Shown here: piece by piece, positions 51,301-63,038 of the stretch
Layout of the letters: each line of letters opens with the position of its first letter
How positions within the stretch are numbered: position 1 is the stretch's first letter
Origin: Neelides folsomi
Lineage: Eukaryota > Arthropoda > Collembola > Neelipleona > Neelidae
Direction of reading: 5' to 3'
Length of the DNA: 64,000 bases
Assembly (NCBI GenBank): GCA_034687125.1
Contig: JAQGBZ010000039.1
Coordinates: 1 to 64,000, forward strand
Notes under the pieces: generated by a model
Seen by the model: the letters and a program-made list of their open reading frames with translations, nothing else
Database searches by the model: none
Told to the model about the DNA's origin: nothing
Program-made: the position numbers and the translations under genes

Positions 51301-54300
51301 TCAGAATAAAGGAAATTAAATGGTAAACGATATTTTTACTTTATATATAAAAAAGCATGCAAAGCAAAGGGTCTAATAAGTAATAAAGCACTATAGGGCA
51401 TTAATTGGTCGTTAGTCCCATGTAGCACATGTAGAAAGATTAGGGAGACGTTTACAAGAGATGAGACATGAGAATCTGTGAATTGGGATTTCCGCCCAGA
51501 TGGTTTCCCGTCCTTTTCTCCTCGTGTTGTCCAGCCACGCCTTCTCTGCCTTTCATTAAATGAGAAATCGGTGGGAAATGAGAACCTTTACACTTTCATT
51601 ATCACCGCCTCCCTTAAACATGATCCTAAGGCATTAGACGTTAACTATTAATTATATAGATAACATTATTACATATTATAGTCACTCAAGACGCCGGAAA
51701 ATTACTAAACCTCATCTGACGTCATAATATTCACTGAATATATCTTTTGACGTAAATCAATCATCTTTATGGGCTAGGATTTTTATCTTTACAGTTTGAT
51801 ATTCTTCTCTGTATCCACTACTGTATACTTTAGCTATGCATTGTATTTTGTCCACGTCATCTTTTTTCAGAATGATGATGCAAAAGTATATAATTTAAAA
51901 TATAGCTATTTAGTGATTGTATTGTATTTCATATTTAGTACCTACACGTGAATCACGTAACATATTGTAAAGATATTTATAACCAAGAGCTTGGATATTT
52001 TATTTTGTATATAGATATTCAATATTTATGTAATTTGTGTCTAGTCGATGAAAAATGGGTTTAAGCAGCATAGTAAACAATATCTGTTGAGTGGGCAGGA
52101 AGAAAAAATTGTAAAAATGCACGACTTTCACCACAACGTCAGATCCTCCTACGCGTTTAGTTTTTCCCGGAAAATCCATTCACTTTTTGCTTACTTTCCC
52201 GTAGTGTACAATAAGTTGTACTTAAAAATAGATACCAAGTGTCTTCTAAATGATTACCGTTGAATGTGTATAACATTATATAACGACTTTATAATTATTT
52301 TACCAATCCAACATAAAGGACATTTTAACTTGCAATATTAAATACATAAGTAAGCATTATACATGTATGTATAAGTTGTATAGTACCATATGGTATACTC
52401 TAGTATTAAAAGTTTGTACCATAGCGGAATAAAACGGATATTTACTTAAAGTATTAAGATAGAAAATTTAATTTTGACATATATTATATAAGTACAGATA
52501 GTATAAAAACCAATAAAAAAAGTAAAAAGAAGAAATTAAAGGTAAGTTTAAGTGGAAAAGTTCATAACAGTTTAAAAAGAATTTTCAAATGAAAAATACT
52601 ATGAAAGGGGTTAATATTTAGTTAATAAGAAACAGCGTCTGGTCGTCAGAATGGAGAGGACACTTGGAATCTTCAAAGGCTTTCAGCTCTGCTCCCCATT
52701 ATTATCAAGAGGAGGAATGAAAAGAGTAAAGTTCAAGATTCCCTTTCTAATTTATAGGGTAAAAGTATTATGATTCCACATGGTACACATATAAATATCG
52801 AGCCCACGCTGGTTCTCCTATTATCCTCGCGTGGGTGGGAGATTCTCTTTCTCTATGATCAATTCAGCTTTCCAACTCCACCCACGATTCATTCACACTC
52901 CTACAATTTCGCTCCGGCTGCAAGGGTGCAATAATTTCCTTATACCAGCTTAAATTAATGTTAGTAAGATTAGCTAGATGCATTAGCAAGGAATAGGTAT
53001 GGAGTATTTAAATAGGGTTCTAAAGATGATATTTAAATACGGCATTGATATGCCCTATATTCTACATATATATAATTTCCATATATCTTGAAATCTTCAA
53101 TAGAATGACATTACTGGCAGTGACATAAATAAATGCAAGTGAATAGATTTAGGTAAGATCGTGTTATATGTATTTATACCAAGTTAAGTATAGGGATCAT
53201 TCCTCTAAAACCTTGATTCAATTCGGGGACCAAAATAAGCCTAGATTGGCAATTGGAGATTTACTTGCTAAATATAACTATTTTGATCCATTTCCTTTTC
53301 TACCTGTATACAGGTATACTAGTATACCATATCAAATTCATGAGATCATGTTCCAATTACTTTTATATATACTATTCGAGCAAATCAGATTTAATTGATT
53401 TAGTTTATGTAATTTGATTAAGGTCAAGTAATTATAAAATCATAAAATATTTTGAGCAACATAACCTAGAGTGGAAGATGAAATTATAAAGTGTGTGGGA
53501 GTTGGAGAAAAACTGCAATGTTGCGGAAAATTGTCCCTTTCGCCTTTCACTTTCCTTTCATTTGAAGAAGTCGTTATTCTATTTATCGATTTTCCTCTTC
53601 ATTGCATCCATAAGGGTTGTTGGAACTTTGGCAAACTCCATCCATTAGAGGCAAAGGATTGATACAAAATATCCAAAGATATTTCTGTCAACTTCCATAA
53701 TATGTACATTACTATACAATACAAGATAAATAATATGAGCTTATACAATAAAAACATATGTACTAATTTAGTTATGTATGTATATTATAAATACATGATA
53801 TTGTAAGAGAGTTCTTCATGTCGAATAAAAACTCTTATCGATAAATTGACATTTGATATATACCTTTGGCAGCAAAGACATTTAGCCCTTGAGGATTTGA
53901 GAACCAACAAGTAGTGAGTTGATGCTCGTTGACGTCTAAATTACGTGTTTTGTGTTGAGGAAACCCCTCAGTGAGGTCGAGATGAAATTGAATTTGGGAA
54001 ATGTAAGGAAAAAAACTGGAAAAGTCCACCAAGTCGCCCTACATTTTTCTCTTCCTTTTCCCCACGGACGAATTTTACTCAAAGTCGGGAGTTTGGGACG
54101 AATTCTTGTTAACTACTGTTAACAATTCCACTACCACATTTGGCATTTTATTTGCTCCGGCATAGAACATTGGACCTAACGTTGTGATGATCTGTTACAG
54201 TAAATGACAATGCAATAAAACTTGTAAGTTAAATGATTCTGAAAGAGAAAAAGGTATGGTTGGTGGTTCAATTGCTAGACAAGTTTATTTGGCTATATCC

Positions 54301-54710
54301 AACAATTTTTTTGCTCCATTCTTTCCATTTTATTGGACCAAAATGGAGTTTGGAGGCCTTGGGTGAAATTGAAACTAAAATGGCATATGGAAAACAACAT
54401 AGCTTTGTTGATTCTACGTTTACGCTATATGGCATGTATTATGTAACATAAACTGTTTGATCAGCTATTTCGATAAACTTTTAGAGATTCAAGCTGAGGT
54501 GGATAACAATAAAAATATATTATTAATTATCATTTAATTAATTTAGGCAATAAGCAAAACAATTAATTAAAAATAAAATTCGGATGAAGATAGTATGAAG
54601 CGATTAAATTAAAATTGGAATTTGGAAACGTTTATTTATCAAAATTTTGAAGAAGTTGATGAAGAGGTTACACTGTAACAGTTATACATTTAATAAAGGG
54701 GAAATTGTAT
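45305..54710. other. 9.4-kb gene-poor region upstream of LARP4
   Basis: AT-rich DNA with no recognisable protein or RNA gene. GC-richer patches at about 46.92-47.03 kb and 49.54-49.68 kb are candidates for the LARP4 promoter or untranslated first exons. Open frames such as 47053-47337, 50567-50871 and 54233-54451 are AT-biased and match nothing known. Confidence 0.45.
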
Positions 54711-54716
54711 TTTATT
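54711..54716 (-). terminator. Candidate poly(A) signal of eIF1
   Basis: AATAAA on the minus strand (TTTATT on the plus strand) about 40 nt past the eIF1 stop codon. Confidence 0.5.
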
Positions 54717-54755
54717 TATATGTAATACAAGAGGAGTGTGCAGTAAAAGAGAATT

Positions 54756-55678
54756 TTAAAATCCGTGGACTTTCAACTGTTCCTGTTTGACAAGTTTGAC
54801 CTTGGTCAGCCACTGACAAATGTTTTCACGTTGGTCGCCTTGAAGCTGCAAAACCTCTCCGTATTCAGGATGCTCCACCACGGTTCCGTTACAGGCGAAT
54901 TCCTAAATTAAACAAAATTTACAATTTTACCAAATATAAAAAAATCAAATATATAATAAAAATCAATTTCTCAAATTAATGAATTACAATAATTATTTAT
55001 AGTTTGGTGTGTGATCAAATAATCATTATATTGAGAATTTAGGCTAATTTTTATTAAAATTACAATAAAATAATATTTAAATAAATATTTAAAAATTTTA
55101 ATTATGAAATTAGATTTTAATAATTATGAAATGGGACAATATGGCGAACCTTCTTGCAAGCACGAACAATTTTCTTTAGATCATATTCAGCCGAAAGTCC
55201 TTGGACAGTCGTGAGGGTTTTCCTGCCGTTTCGCTGTTGGATTCTTATGTGAACAAATCCGTCTTGCACGCCTTCCTCGGATCCTTTAACAGCATCAGCA
55301 AAGGGGTCTGAAAAGATTGCATCATTTATTTACTCATTTGTGATTTCATTAGTCATACAAAATGCTTGGGCTAATTAAGATTTATAAAGCTTAAATTTTA
55401 CCACAAATTCTAATTATTTTATAAATATTTCACAATTTCGAGATTAATTTTTTTGTAAAAGGAGACCGAGTTTAAATTATATTTTAATTTTATTAAATTA
55501 GAAATCGATATTAAGAAAAGAGAAAATGGAGCAATTTTGTTATTTATTTGTTCTATTTTCTCTCTTCGGATTTGGAATTTTAAAATAGTTTTATTTGAAA
55601 ATGGATTATAATTGAGGACTTACCGAATGTGTTTAAGTTCTGAATTGACATGTTATTGGACTCATTTTGAAATGACAT
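54756..55678 (-). CDS. EIF1: Translation initiation factor eIF1 (SUI1)
   Basis: eIF1 binds the 40S subunit near the P site and enforces correct start-codon choice during scanning. Three exons: 55678-55624, 55307-55150, 54902-54756; 119 aa from the first ATG, or 110 aa from the second in-frame ATG at 55651, which matches the usual eIF1 start MSIQNL. Family blocks: NTFDPFADAVKG, VHIRIQQRNGRKTLTTVQGL, FACNGTVVEHPEYGEVLQLQ, GDQRENICQWL, and the C-terminus EQLKVHGF. The nine-residue N-terminal extension (MSFQNESNN) is the unusual part. Both ATGs have A at -3. It is read divergently from METTL17, 465 bp away. Confidence 0.97.
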
Positions 55679-56143
55679 TTTACGAGAATGACCACGGGAG
55701 GAACGGGAAAATATAGGGAGGATTTAAAGATGGAAGAAGGATTTGACCGCGCCGCTCGTTTATGCTTTGAGCGATATCAAGACTTTGAACTCTATCTTAA
55801 GTTACCCCAAACTAAGTTTTTCTTTGCCCAATTGTTTAATCTCAGCTATGATTTTAGTTAAAATATGCTTTATCTCATATTTTTTAATAAATATTTTTAT
55901 TTATTATAGATTTAGTGTTTAAAATGGATTTATATATAAAATTTTGCTTAATATTTAATTATAATTGAGGCTTTTAACAAACTAATGATTAAGAATTCGA
56001 GATTATTTTGACATTGGGCAAACTTATTCCCAGAACCGCTAAAGTTGAATGTTTCTTTATAAATCGTGTGGTTTTTAAGTTGAAAGAAGCCGATTTATTA
56101 AATGTAATTTAATTATTTGATTAAGTTAGCAAAAGAATTCAAG
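55679..56143. promoter_or_regulatory. Shared head-to-head promoter, eIF1/METTL17
   Basis: 465 bp between the ATGs of two divergent housekeeping genes, so both promoters and 5' UTRs must lie here. The part next to eIF1 is GC-richer. No TATA box was assigned. Confidence 0.6.
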
Positions 56144-58639
56144 ATGATCCCTATTTTGACACGTCAACTTAATTGCAGCTTTAAAAAATTCAAAGCTTGC
56201 AATTTGTCATTCTTTTCCCGTTTATCATCAACTCAAGCCGAACAATTCGACACTGATACAAATGATGAAACACAGGAACAAGAACAGGAGATAATCGATG
56301 TATTTATTTAAAGTCATCCATATACCATAAGATGAAAGTCATAATTTAATTATTTTAGCGTACAACGGCTATTTAATTTCAGACACAAGCAATCGGAACG
56401 GGAAAGAAGTATAGAATCAATGTTGAGCCTTTAAAACACATTGACGACGAACTCAAAAAGCCACTCAAAGAGCGAAGTTTCACTCATAAAAATCGTCCTG
56501 GGAAGTTTTATCTTGGCAAGATAGATTTACCTGAAAATCGAACGAAAGTCATTCAAAAAATTTTACATCGTAAGTTACCTAATATTACTATTTATAAAGA
56601 AGATTAAAGGATTGTACTAGATTATTAGTTTGTTATACCATAAAAGCTCTTGTATTGAATATTTTTTAACAGATCAGAATTACAAAGAAATTGCAAAAAA
56701 CTCTGCTGAACTTTTCAATTACTTAAAGTCAAGACGTTTGCCCGTGGAAGCACGAGATATCCAAAAAAAGGCTGATCAATTAGAAGAAAAAATCGCTAGC
56801 CAGGGTTTGCATTCCTTTTTAATCATTTATTACCCAATAGGTGTTAGTTATTGTTGAAGATTTAGAAAAATTAATAAATAATAGATCTTTATTACTCCCA
56901 TTTTAGATGAAATCTTTGCCGAATTCATGAGCGAAAGAGAGCGAGAAAAGAGGGATCGAATCATAATTACAAAAGTTCGAAATCGACTCAAGAGAACTGT
57001 TTATCACTGGGAACCAATCAATTATGACGAGATTAAAGTTATTGAATATTTAATTGCTCGAACCCCAGCGGAATACTCCGCCATTTACCGAGTTTTTTCT
57101 GAACTTGCTATGAGAGACAAAGATTTTACTCCGACGACTCTTTTTGATTTTGGTTCGGGGTTGGGAACCGTGACATGGTAAAATTAAATAAAAAAAATAT
57201 TCAAAAAAGATAATCTAATATCATTTTATGTAAAGGGCCGCATATGAATTTTGGAAGAAATCAATCAGAGAATATTACTGCGTGGATTCATCAAGAGATA
57301 TGATTGACATGGCAGAATTAATATTACGCCATGGATCGATGAAGAATTCTTTGTCAATTCCCAATGTTTATTTCAGACAATTTTTACCAGCAAACTCCGT
57401 AATAAATCAAATCAATCAACTCTCATATAATAATAATTTTCAATGTGAAATTATGCATTTTTTGTGAATCTATTTAATGGATTTAATCATTTAATTTCAG
57501 ATGAAGTTTGACATTGTCACAAGTGCTTATTCCTTACTTGAACTTCCATCAACAAGGGACAGAATTGGGATGATTCACGATTTATGGAAAATGACCAATA
57601 ATTACTTAATTCTGATTGAACAAGGGACAAATGCTGGTTTTGAAGTAAATTAATTTTAACCATGAATAATAATTTTTGCGTAAAATGAATTTTATTTGTT
57701 TCATTCAATTATCTATTAGGCTTTAAACGAAGCACGGGATTTCGTTTTACGTCTGGACCTCAAATCTGAAGAAAAAGATGAGCAAGGAAACGAATCAGAA
57801 GTCCTAAATGAGCTCAATGAAGATCCAAAGGAGTCCAAAAAAGTCAAAGTTAAAAAGGGGCATGTATATAGCCCAGTAAGTTTTCCATATAATATGACAA
57901 ATTAATTGGCTGTTAAATTAAAATATTAACATCAATTTATGGTGAAGAAATATTATAACTACTAAATTAAAACCAATTTTATTTTTAGTGTCCTAATGAT
58001 ACTTGGTGTCCTCGATTTCTAATGGACCTTACGCCTTGTAATTTCAAAACAACTTATAGGAAACTTTTACCATTTTCAAGAGACGTAGCCGAATCAGAAT
58101 ATTACTCTTATGTTATATTGAAAAGAGGTAAAAAGGAATCTTTTAATCTTAATATTATATGAAAAGTCAAACTTAATCATAAAATATTAATTATCAATTT
58201 GAGGACTTAAAATGGAAAATTTTGGCTTTAAGGGTCAAGACAAAGTGCCGAATCAAATTGGCCTCGAATCGTTCGAGATCCAATTCCCAAAAAAGGACAC
58301 CTTATCTGTAGAGTTTGTACATCTAAAGGGAATCTCAATGAAGTCATTTTGACTAAAACAAAACCTTCAAGGTAAAATTCAAGGAATTAATTAATTAATT
58401 AAATATCCAGATAATAATTATAACTTCCATCTCAGGGAGTAGTAATTCTAGTAATCTGTAACTATTTTTTTAAATTCTACAGCGAATTATACAAATTGTT
58501 AAAGAAAAGTCGTTGGGGAGACCTTTTGCCTGTAAAAGTCATAACGGAAGAGAATAAATTAGATGAATCAAAACCTCAATCAGATGAATCGGATGAACAA
58601 GATGATTTCTCAAATGATGAAGTTAAAACAAGTCAATAG
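56144..58639 (+). CDS. METTL17: METTL17-like mitochondrial ribosome assembly factor
   Basis: Rsm22/METTL17 family: an S-adenosylmethionine-fold protein with an Fe-S cluster that helps assemble the mitochondrial small ribosomal subunit. Ten exons: 56144-56299, 56383-56569, 56673-56804, 56907-57177, 57236-57398, 57501-57644, 57720-57875, 57989-58127, 58233-58371, 58483-58639; 547 aa, all in phase. The N-terminus (MIPILTRQLNCSFKKFKAC) looks like a mitochondrial presequence. The SAM motif I analogue is LFDFGSGLGTVTW (about residues 236-248), followed by CVDSSRDMIDMAE and DIVTSAYSLLELPS. The Fe-S candidates are CPNDTWC (404, 410), C420 and the LICRVC pair near 474-477. The C-terminal tail is acidic. 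The start is the first ATG; an in-frame TTG upstream was not used. Confidence 0.93.
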
Positions 58640-59375
58640 TCTGCTTTGAATTAGTTAACTAAAATTATTAAGAAATATAGTATAATTATAATTCTTATTT
58701 TAATCTTTTTTGTAATATTTATAAATCTACATAACATATATTATATAGATCTTTAGCTTCAATTTTATACTATTCAATATAAATTATACTCTTATTATAA
58801 ACAATAGCGTTGTGCTATTTATTATGTTTATCTTGATTTAATAAAATAATTTTTTCATAGAATAATAGGAAATCTTTATTTGAAATTTATTACCTCATCA
58901 GACAAATTCTTATAAATTCGTCCATTCATATTACAGAAAAGATCATTATCTTCATTAAAGGATAATTATAGAATAAATATAGAGTTGATCCCGTTGAGTC
59001 TCTTGGTCTTTGAATTATTGGTTCATGAATTAATATTTGTAAGCTTGTAATTCAAATTTTGTATGTTGAAATTGTTTTCTTTGCCAGTATGAGAGTAAAT
59101 AAAAAATAGTAAAAAGTAAATCATTAAGGCTCGAGATAGCAAAATTCTTGCAAAATAAAAAGAAAGTAAAAAGAGTGTCATTGCACACGAAATGTTCAAG
59201 AATCATCTAAATAATTAAATAAATGTGCATTTAAGTATATTCTTGACTTAATAAAAAAGCTGATAAAAGCCTTATAATACAAATTAAAATAATGAATTAA
59301 AATTAAATAAAATCCATAATTTATATAAATAAGGAACATAAATTAAGCTGTATGTAATTAGTAAAAATATTAAGA
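58640..59375. other. Tail-to-tail gap between METTL17 and septin
   Basis: AT-rich 3' UTR space of two convergent genes. A candidate METTL17 poly(A) signal AATAAA lies at 58840-58845, about 200 nt after its stop. Nothing else was recognised. Confidence 0.5.
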
Positions 59376-61561
59376 TTAAACTTTATCATGAATTTCAGCT
59401 TGCATTTTTGCCATGATGGCTTGCATTTTCCTCAGTTCTTCTTCTTTCTCTTGGAGAATTCTCTTCATGGCGTCTTTGTCTGCTTTTTCGTCCATGGCAA
59501 GTTCAGCTTTGACTCCCGCACGAGCCTCAGAAGCCAATTTCTGAAGCCGATAATTCTCGTAGTGAACTTCTTGAGTAACTTCTTGCAAATCCTGCATGTG
59601 CGTAATGAGCATAGTCCGAAGTTTGACAAAATCGGAGTGTTCGGGATTTTCGATTTCAACAACACCCCAAGGATACAATCGACCCCGAACTTTGCGTCCT
59701 TTGGCTTCAATGAAAGTTGTAGAGCCGCTGACGGCAAATGGCATCGCTTGTTTCAATTGTTTTACCTAAAATTATTGTCAGCCAATTAATAAAAATAATT
59801 TTGATAATTAAATAAATTCATTATATGTTATATTAATAGAATAAAATATTATTATAAATTCACTTCTTCTTTGTAAGATTCATCTTCATCTTCCTCAACT
59901 TCAGGCAAAGTGTAAATTTTAATCCCGTTGCTTTGAATTTCGGCCAAAATCTAAAAATCGTTACGAATTTAAAATGTTATTAAAACAGTTAGTACCTACT
60001 CAAATATGCATATTCTGAAAAAATTAGCATTGGTTCAATATGTTGGCTTCAATGATCTTACTCGTTTTTTAAGGTCAGTCATTTCCTTCTTGGTCAAAAC
60101 ATCCGCTTTGGCAATAACTGGCACAATGTTCACTTTTTGATGAACTTGTTTCATAAACTCAATGTCAAACGGCTTCAAACTGAAATATAATAATTGATGA
60201 TTAACATTGTAGTAATCAAATTAAGTGTCCAGTTACTCACCCATGCCCCAAAGGAGAAATAAAGTAAAAACAGCAATGAACTCGGTTGTCCACAATGTTC
60301 CTCCGGTTCAACCCGCGTTCCCCATGGAAGAACTTCTCAAACTGATCATCAATATATTTGATAATAGACTTGAAACTGAAACCCGACAAAATACAACAAA
60401 TCAATAAATAATAATTATTCTTAATGTATCATTGTCAAATTAAATTTAATAAAATATTTAAAATCTGAATCCAATTCTACCTGTCAGTGTTATCAATTGC
60501 ATCACCAAATCCAGGAGTGTCAACGACAGTAAGTCGAAGTTTCACCCCGCGTTCTTCAATGTCAACTGTCTTTGCATTGATCTTTACATTTTGATGATAT
60601 CGCTCTAAAAGTAAATCGAGGCAAAAGAATTTAATTTAAAAATGCAATATTGAATATTAGAGATTATTTGCTTAGAAAGTTCAACCGAATAAAAATTAAA
60701 ATAATATTAGAATGCATGAGCTTCAACTTCAACTTCAGCGTACAATTTGTAAATGTAAATGGCTAGCTTTTATATTCAAGTAGTTAAATAATGGTTAACG
60801 AAATTATGTACATCAATTTAATGCGAATCACAATCAAATTCTAGTATAATAGATAATAAAAATAAAAAGCATAGTTTTAAATAATTCACAACAACAATAA
60901 TTTAGACGCATAAATTAGAGTAAAATAATTAAGAAATGATAATTTCAATTAATGCACTAATGGCAAATAAAGATTTCATTCCGACTCCAAAGAATAAAAA
61001 TTGGCGTTTTTGATTATTGAGGGTTTTATAAACCTATGAGTCGCTGGAGCCCGATATCATCCAACCCACCATTCCTCGTCCCTGTCTTCCCAATTCCAAA
61101 CATTTGATCCGTCAACAGACTCCCATTACCTTTCACATCAGGTGTTTTTTTGTCCGGATACAAATCGCTGAGAAAAAGGCTGTTGATCAAAGTCGACTTC
61201 CCCAAACCCGATTCACCTAATAAAAATAAAATCATATAACATACTTAGGTAAACTTTATATAAAACTAACTTTAATAATTTAATCAATGAGCTAATAACA
61301 TTAACAGTTATTAAACATTAAGAATTAAATTGCTAAATTCTCACCAACAACCATGAGAGTAAACTCGAATCCTTTTTTCACCGACTTTCGATGAACTTGG
61401 TTAGGGAGGTTAGCAAATCCGACATACCCGCCGGCGGCCCCGTTTTCACCCTAATGTTAAAAGCAATAGAGTTAAGGTTTAACAGCTAATTAATCTAATA
61501 TTGGATTAAATGCAGTTTTAACAAGATTTAATTATTTTACCTCTGGCTTTTCCGCTGACAT
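59376..61561 (-). CDS. Sep1: Septin, Sep1/SEPT2-group GTPase
   Basis: Filament-forming GTPase of the cell cortex and cytokinesis ring. Eight exons: 61561-61541, 61450-61345, 61216-61130 (or to 61034), 60604-60481, 60375-60241, 60179-60062, 59950-59864, 59765-59376; 355 aa with the short form of exon 3, close to fly Sep1 (about 360). Motifs: [20 protein letters not shown] (polybasic region), [10 protein letters not shown] (G1), [13 protein letters not shown] (G3), IAKADVLT (G4), [19 protein letters not shown] and the septin unique element [20 protein letters not shown], then a C-terminal coiled coil ([20 protein letters not shown]). The short exon-3 donor gives [20 protein letters not shown], colinear with fly Sep1. 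A second donor 96 nt further on adds 32 codons in frame. Divergent from UQCR10. Confidence 0.95.
61034..61129 (-). other. Optional 32-codon extension of septin exon 3
   Basis: The 96 nt between two good donors (AAAG|GTAATG at 61130/61129 and ATAG|GTTTAT at 61034/61033). It is open in the septin frame, starts and ends in phase 1, and reads [20 protein letters not shown] followed by [12 protein letters not shown]. Its GC content is higher than that of true intron sequence on either side, which argues it is coding in some transcripts. Confidence 0.5.
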
Positions 61562-62142
61562 CCTGAGAAACTGCTTTGGGAGAAATGAATCCAATGAATG
61601 AGGAAGATGAGATAACTTTTAACGGCTCTTTGAATCGAGGACGTTGGAAATGACAATGAGTCTATAAAGCTCGGTGAATTGAGATGAATGAAGGAATGGC
61701 AAGGAGCGACAATTGACACTGAAGTTGAGGATGACAGATTTTGAACAATTGGATTTGATCTTTTGAAGATCTTGAAAGATGTTCTTTGTATTTATGAATC
61801 AGGAGAGCGCCGTTGTTATTCTATCACTTCTTGTGGGTGGGGATTTTGCGATGATTCAAATCGCACACTCAAACGCCATCCAGCAACTTCCACAACTCAA
61901 CTCTTTCCGAAATCATTTGAGTACTGAGTAAGTAAAAAGATTTCGAGTTTAATTTTAATTCGAATTATTGAACCACTGAACTCAATATTTGTTTTATTCG
62001 TCTACGACCAAGTCGAATGTAAATTAACTCATTACTCATTACCAAATTAAATTTTTATTACTTTATTAGTCAACGTTTATATTTTATAGATTCAGTAACT
62101 GGTTTAATTCAATTGAAATAAATTTTTGGAATTTTAGAAACA
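61562..62142. promoter_or_regulatory. Shared head-to-head promoter, septin/UQCR10
   Basis: 581 bp between two divergent ATGs. It includes a likely UQCR10 5' UTR intron at 61928-62137 (donor GTAAGT, acceptor TTTTAG) that ends five nucleotides before the UQCR10 ATG. A GC-richer patch at about 61.6-61.9 kb probably holds the two start sites. Confidence 0.55.
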
Positions 62143-62538
62143 ATGTCGTTCGTGGACGGTCTTTATCGAAATGTGTTTAAGAGGACCTCGACCTTCGTCT
62201 TCACTTGTGTCATTGGAGCATTTTTTTTCGAGAGGGGCTTTGATGCGGCCACAGAATACATGTTCGAACGGAACAATAGAGGCGTAAGTTGATTTAGCTC
62301 ATTTAGCTCTTTAAAATGTTTAATCGGTCATTCTCATTATTAGTAAATATCTGTATCTCGTTAACAAATAACTTAAGTTCATACCCCTTGCTACAAGGTT
62401 GTTTAATTATAATAGAAAAAGTGTGTTCTTTCGGCTATTAAAATTGGCTCATTGTCAGTAATACGCATTTACCTAATTCATTTTTTGTTTTAGAAATTAT
62501 GGAAGGACATTAAGCACAAGTACTGCGTAGAAGAATAG
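62143..62538 (+). CDS. UQCR10: Cytochrome bc1 complex subunit 9 (UQCR10)
   Basis: Small single-pass subunit of respiratory complex III in the inner mitochondrial membrane. Two exons: 62143-62283 and 62494-62538; 61 aa, the usual size. The blocks RTSTFVFTCVIGAFFFERGF (membrane helix and family signature), EYMFERNNRG and KLWKDIKHKY match the family closely. It is too short in each exon to stand out as an open frame. Divergent partner of the septin gene. Confidence 0.93.
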
Positions 62539-63038
62539 TTCAACAAATCCCATCTTCATCGTCGAGTAGTAAAAATCGTTAAAATTTAAAACATGTAAGA
62601 ATAAATGTATAAATCTATATAAATCAATATTGTTACAATTACAAGGCCTTCTTCCCATCTTCATATGCCGTTGTAATAAAGTCACTTGAACTAAACTATA
62701 AAAACTTTATTATTTATTTACATATTTTACAAACAGTAAGCTACCAAACGAATCATGAAATGGTAGGTCACATTCTTAGGATAATCGGATAATTCGTATA
62801 AAACTTCTCGGGTATAAATTGAATAATTGAGGTAGCCAAGTGAGTTTCGATTATAGAATAAAATTCCATTTTAGATAGTTTTAGTACAAGTATTTTAATT
62901 AATGTTTTAAATCCTTTTGCGAATCGGATTTAAGATCATCTTAATGTTAGTTGTAATTTAGCTAAATGAATGAGGAATTGAAAATCTTCACATCCCCCCT
63001 TATTAATTAATTAGTCAGGAAAGGAGGGAATTCATTAA
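62539..63038. other. Intergenic gap between UQCR10 and scramblase
   Basis: AT-rich. A candidate UQCR10 poly(A) signal AATAAA is at 62675-62680, about 140 nt after the stop. The remainder is the presumed promoter of the scramblase-family gene. Confidence 0.5.

Noticed and set aside
52380..53330. Scattered short palindromes such as TAGTACCATATGGTATAC
   Set aside because: Short AT-rich palindromes are expected by chance in this composition; no matching long arms or target duplications were found.
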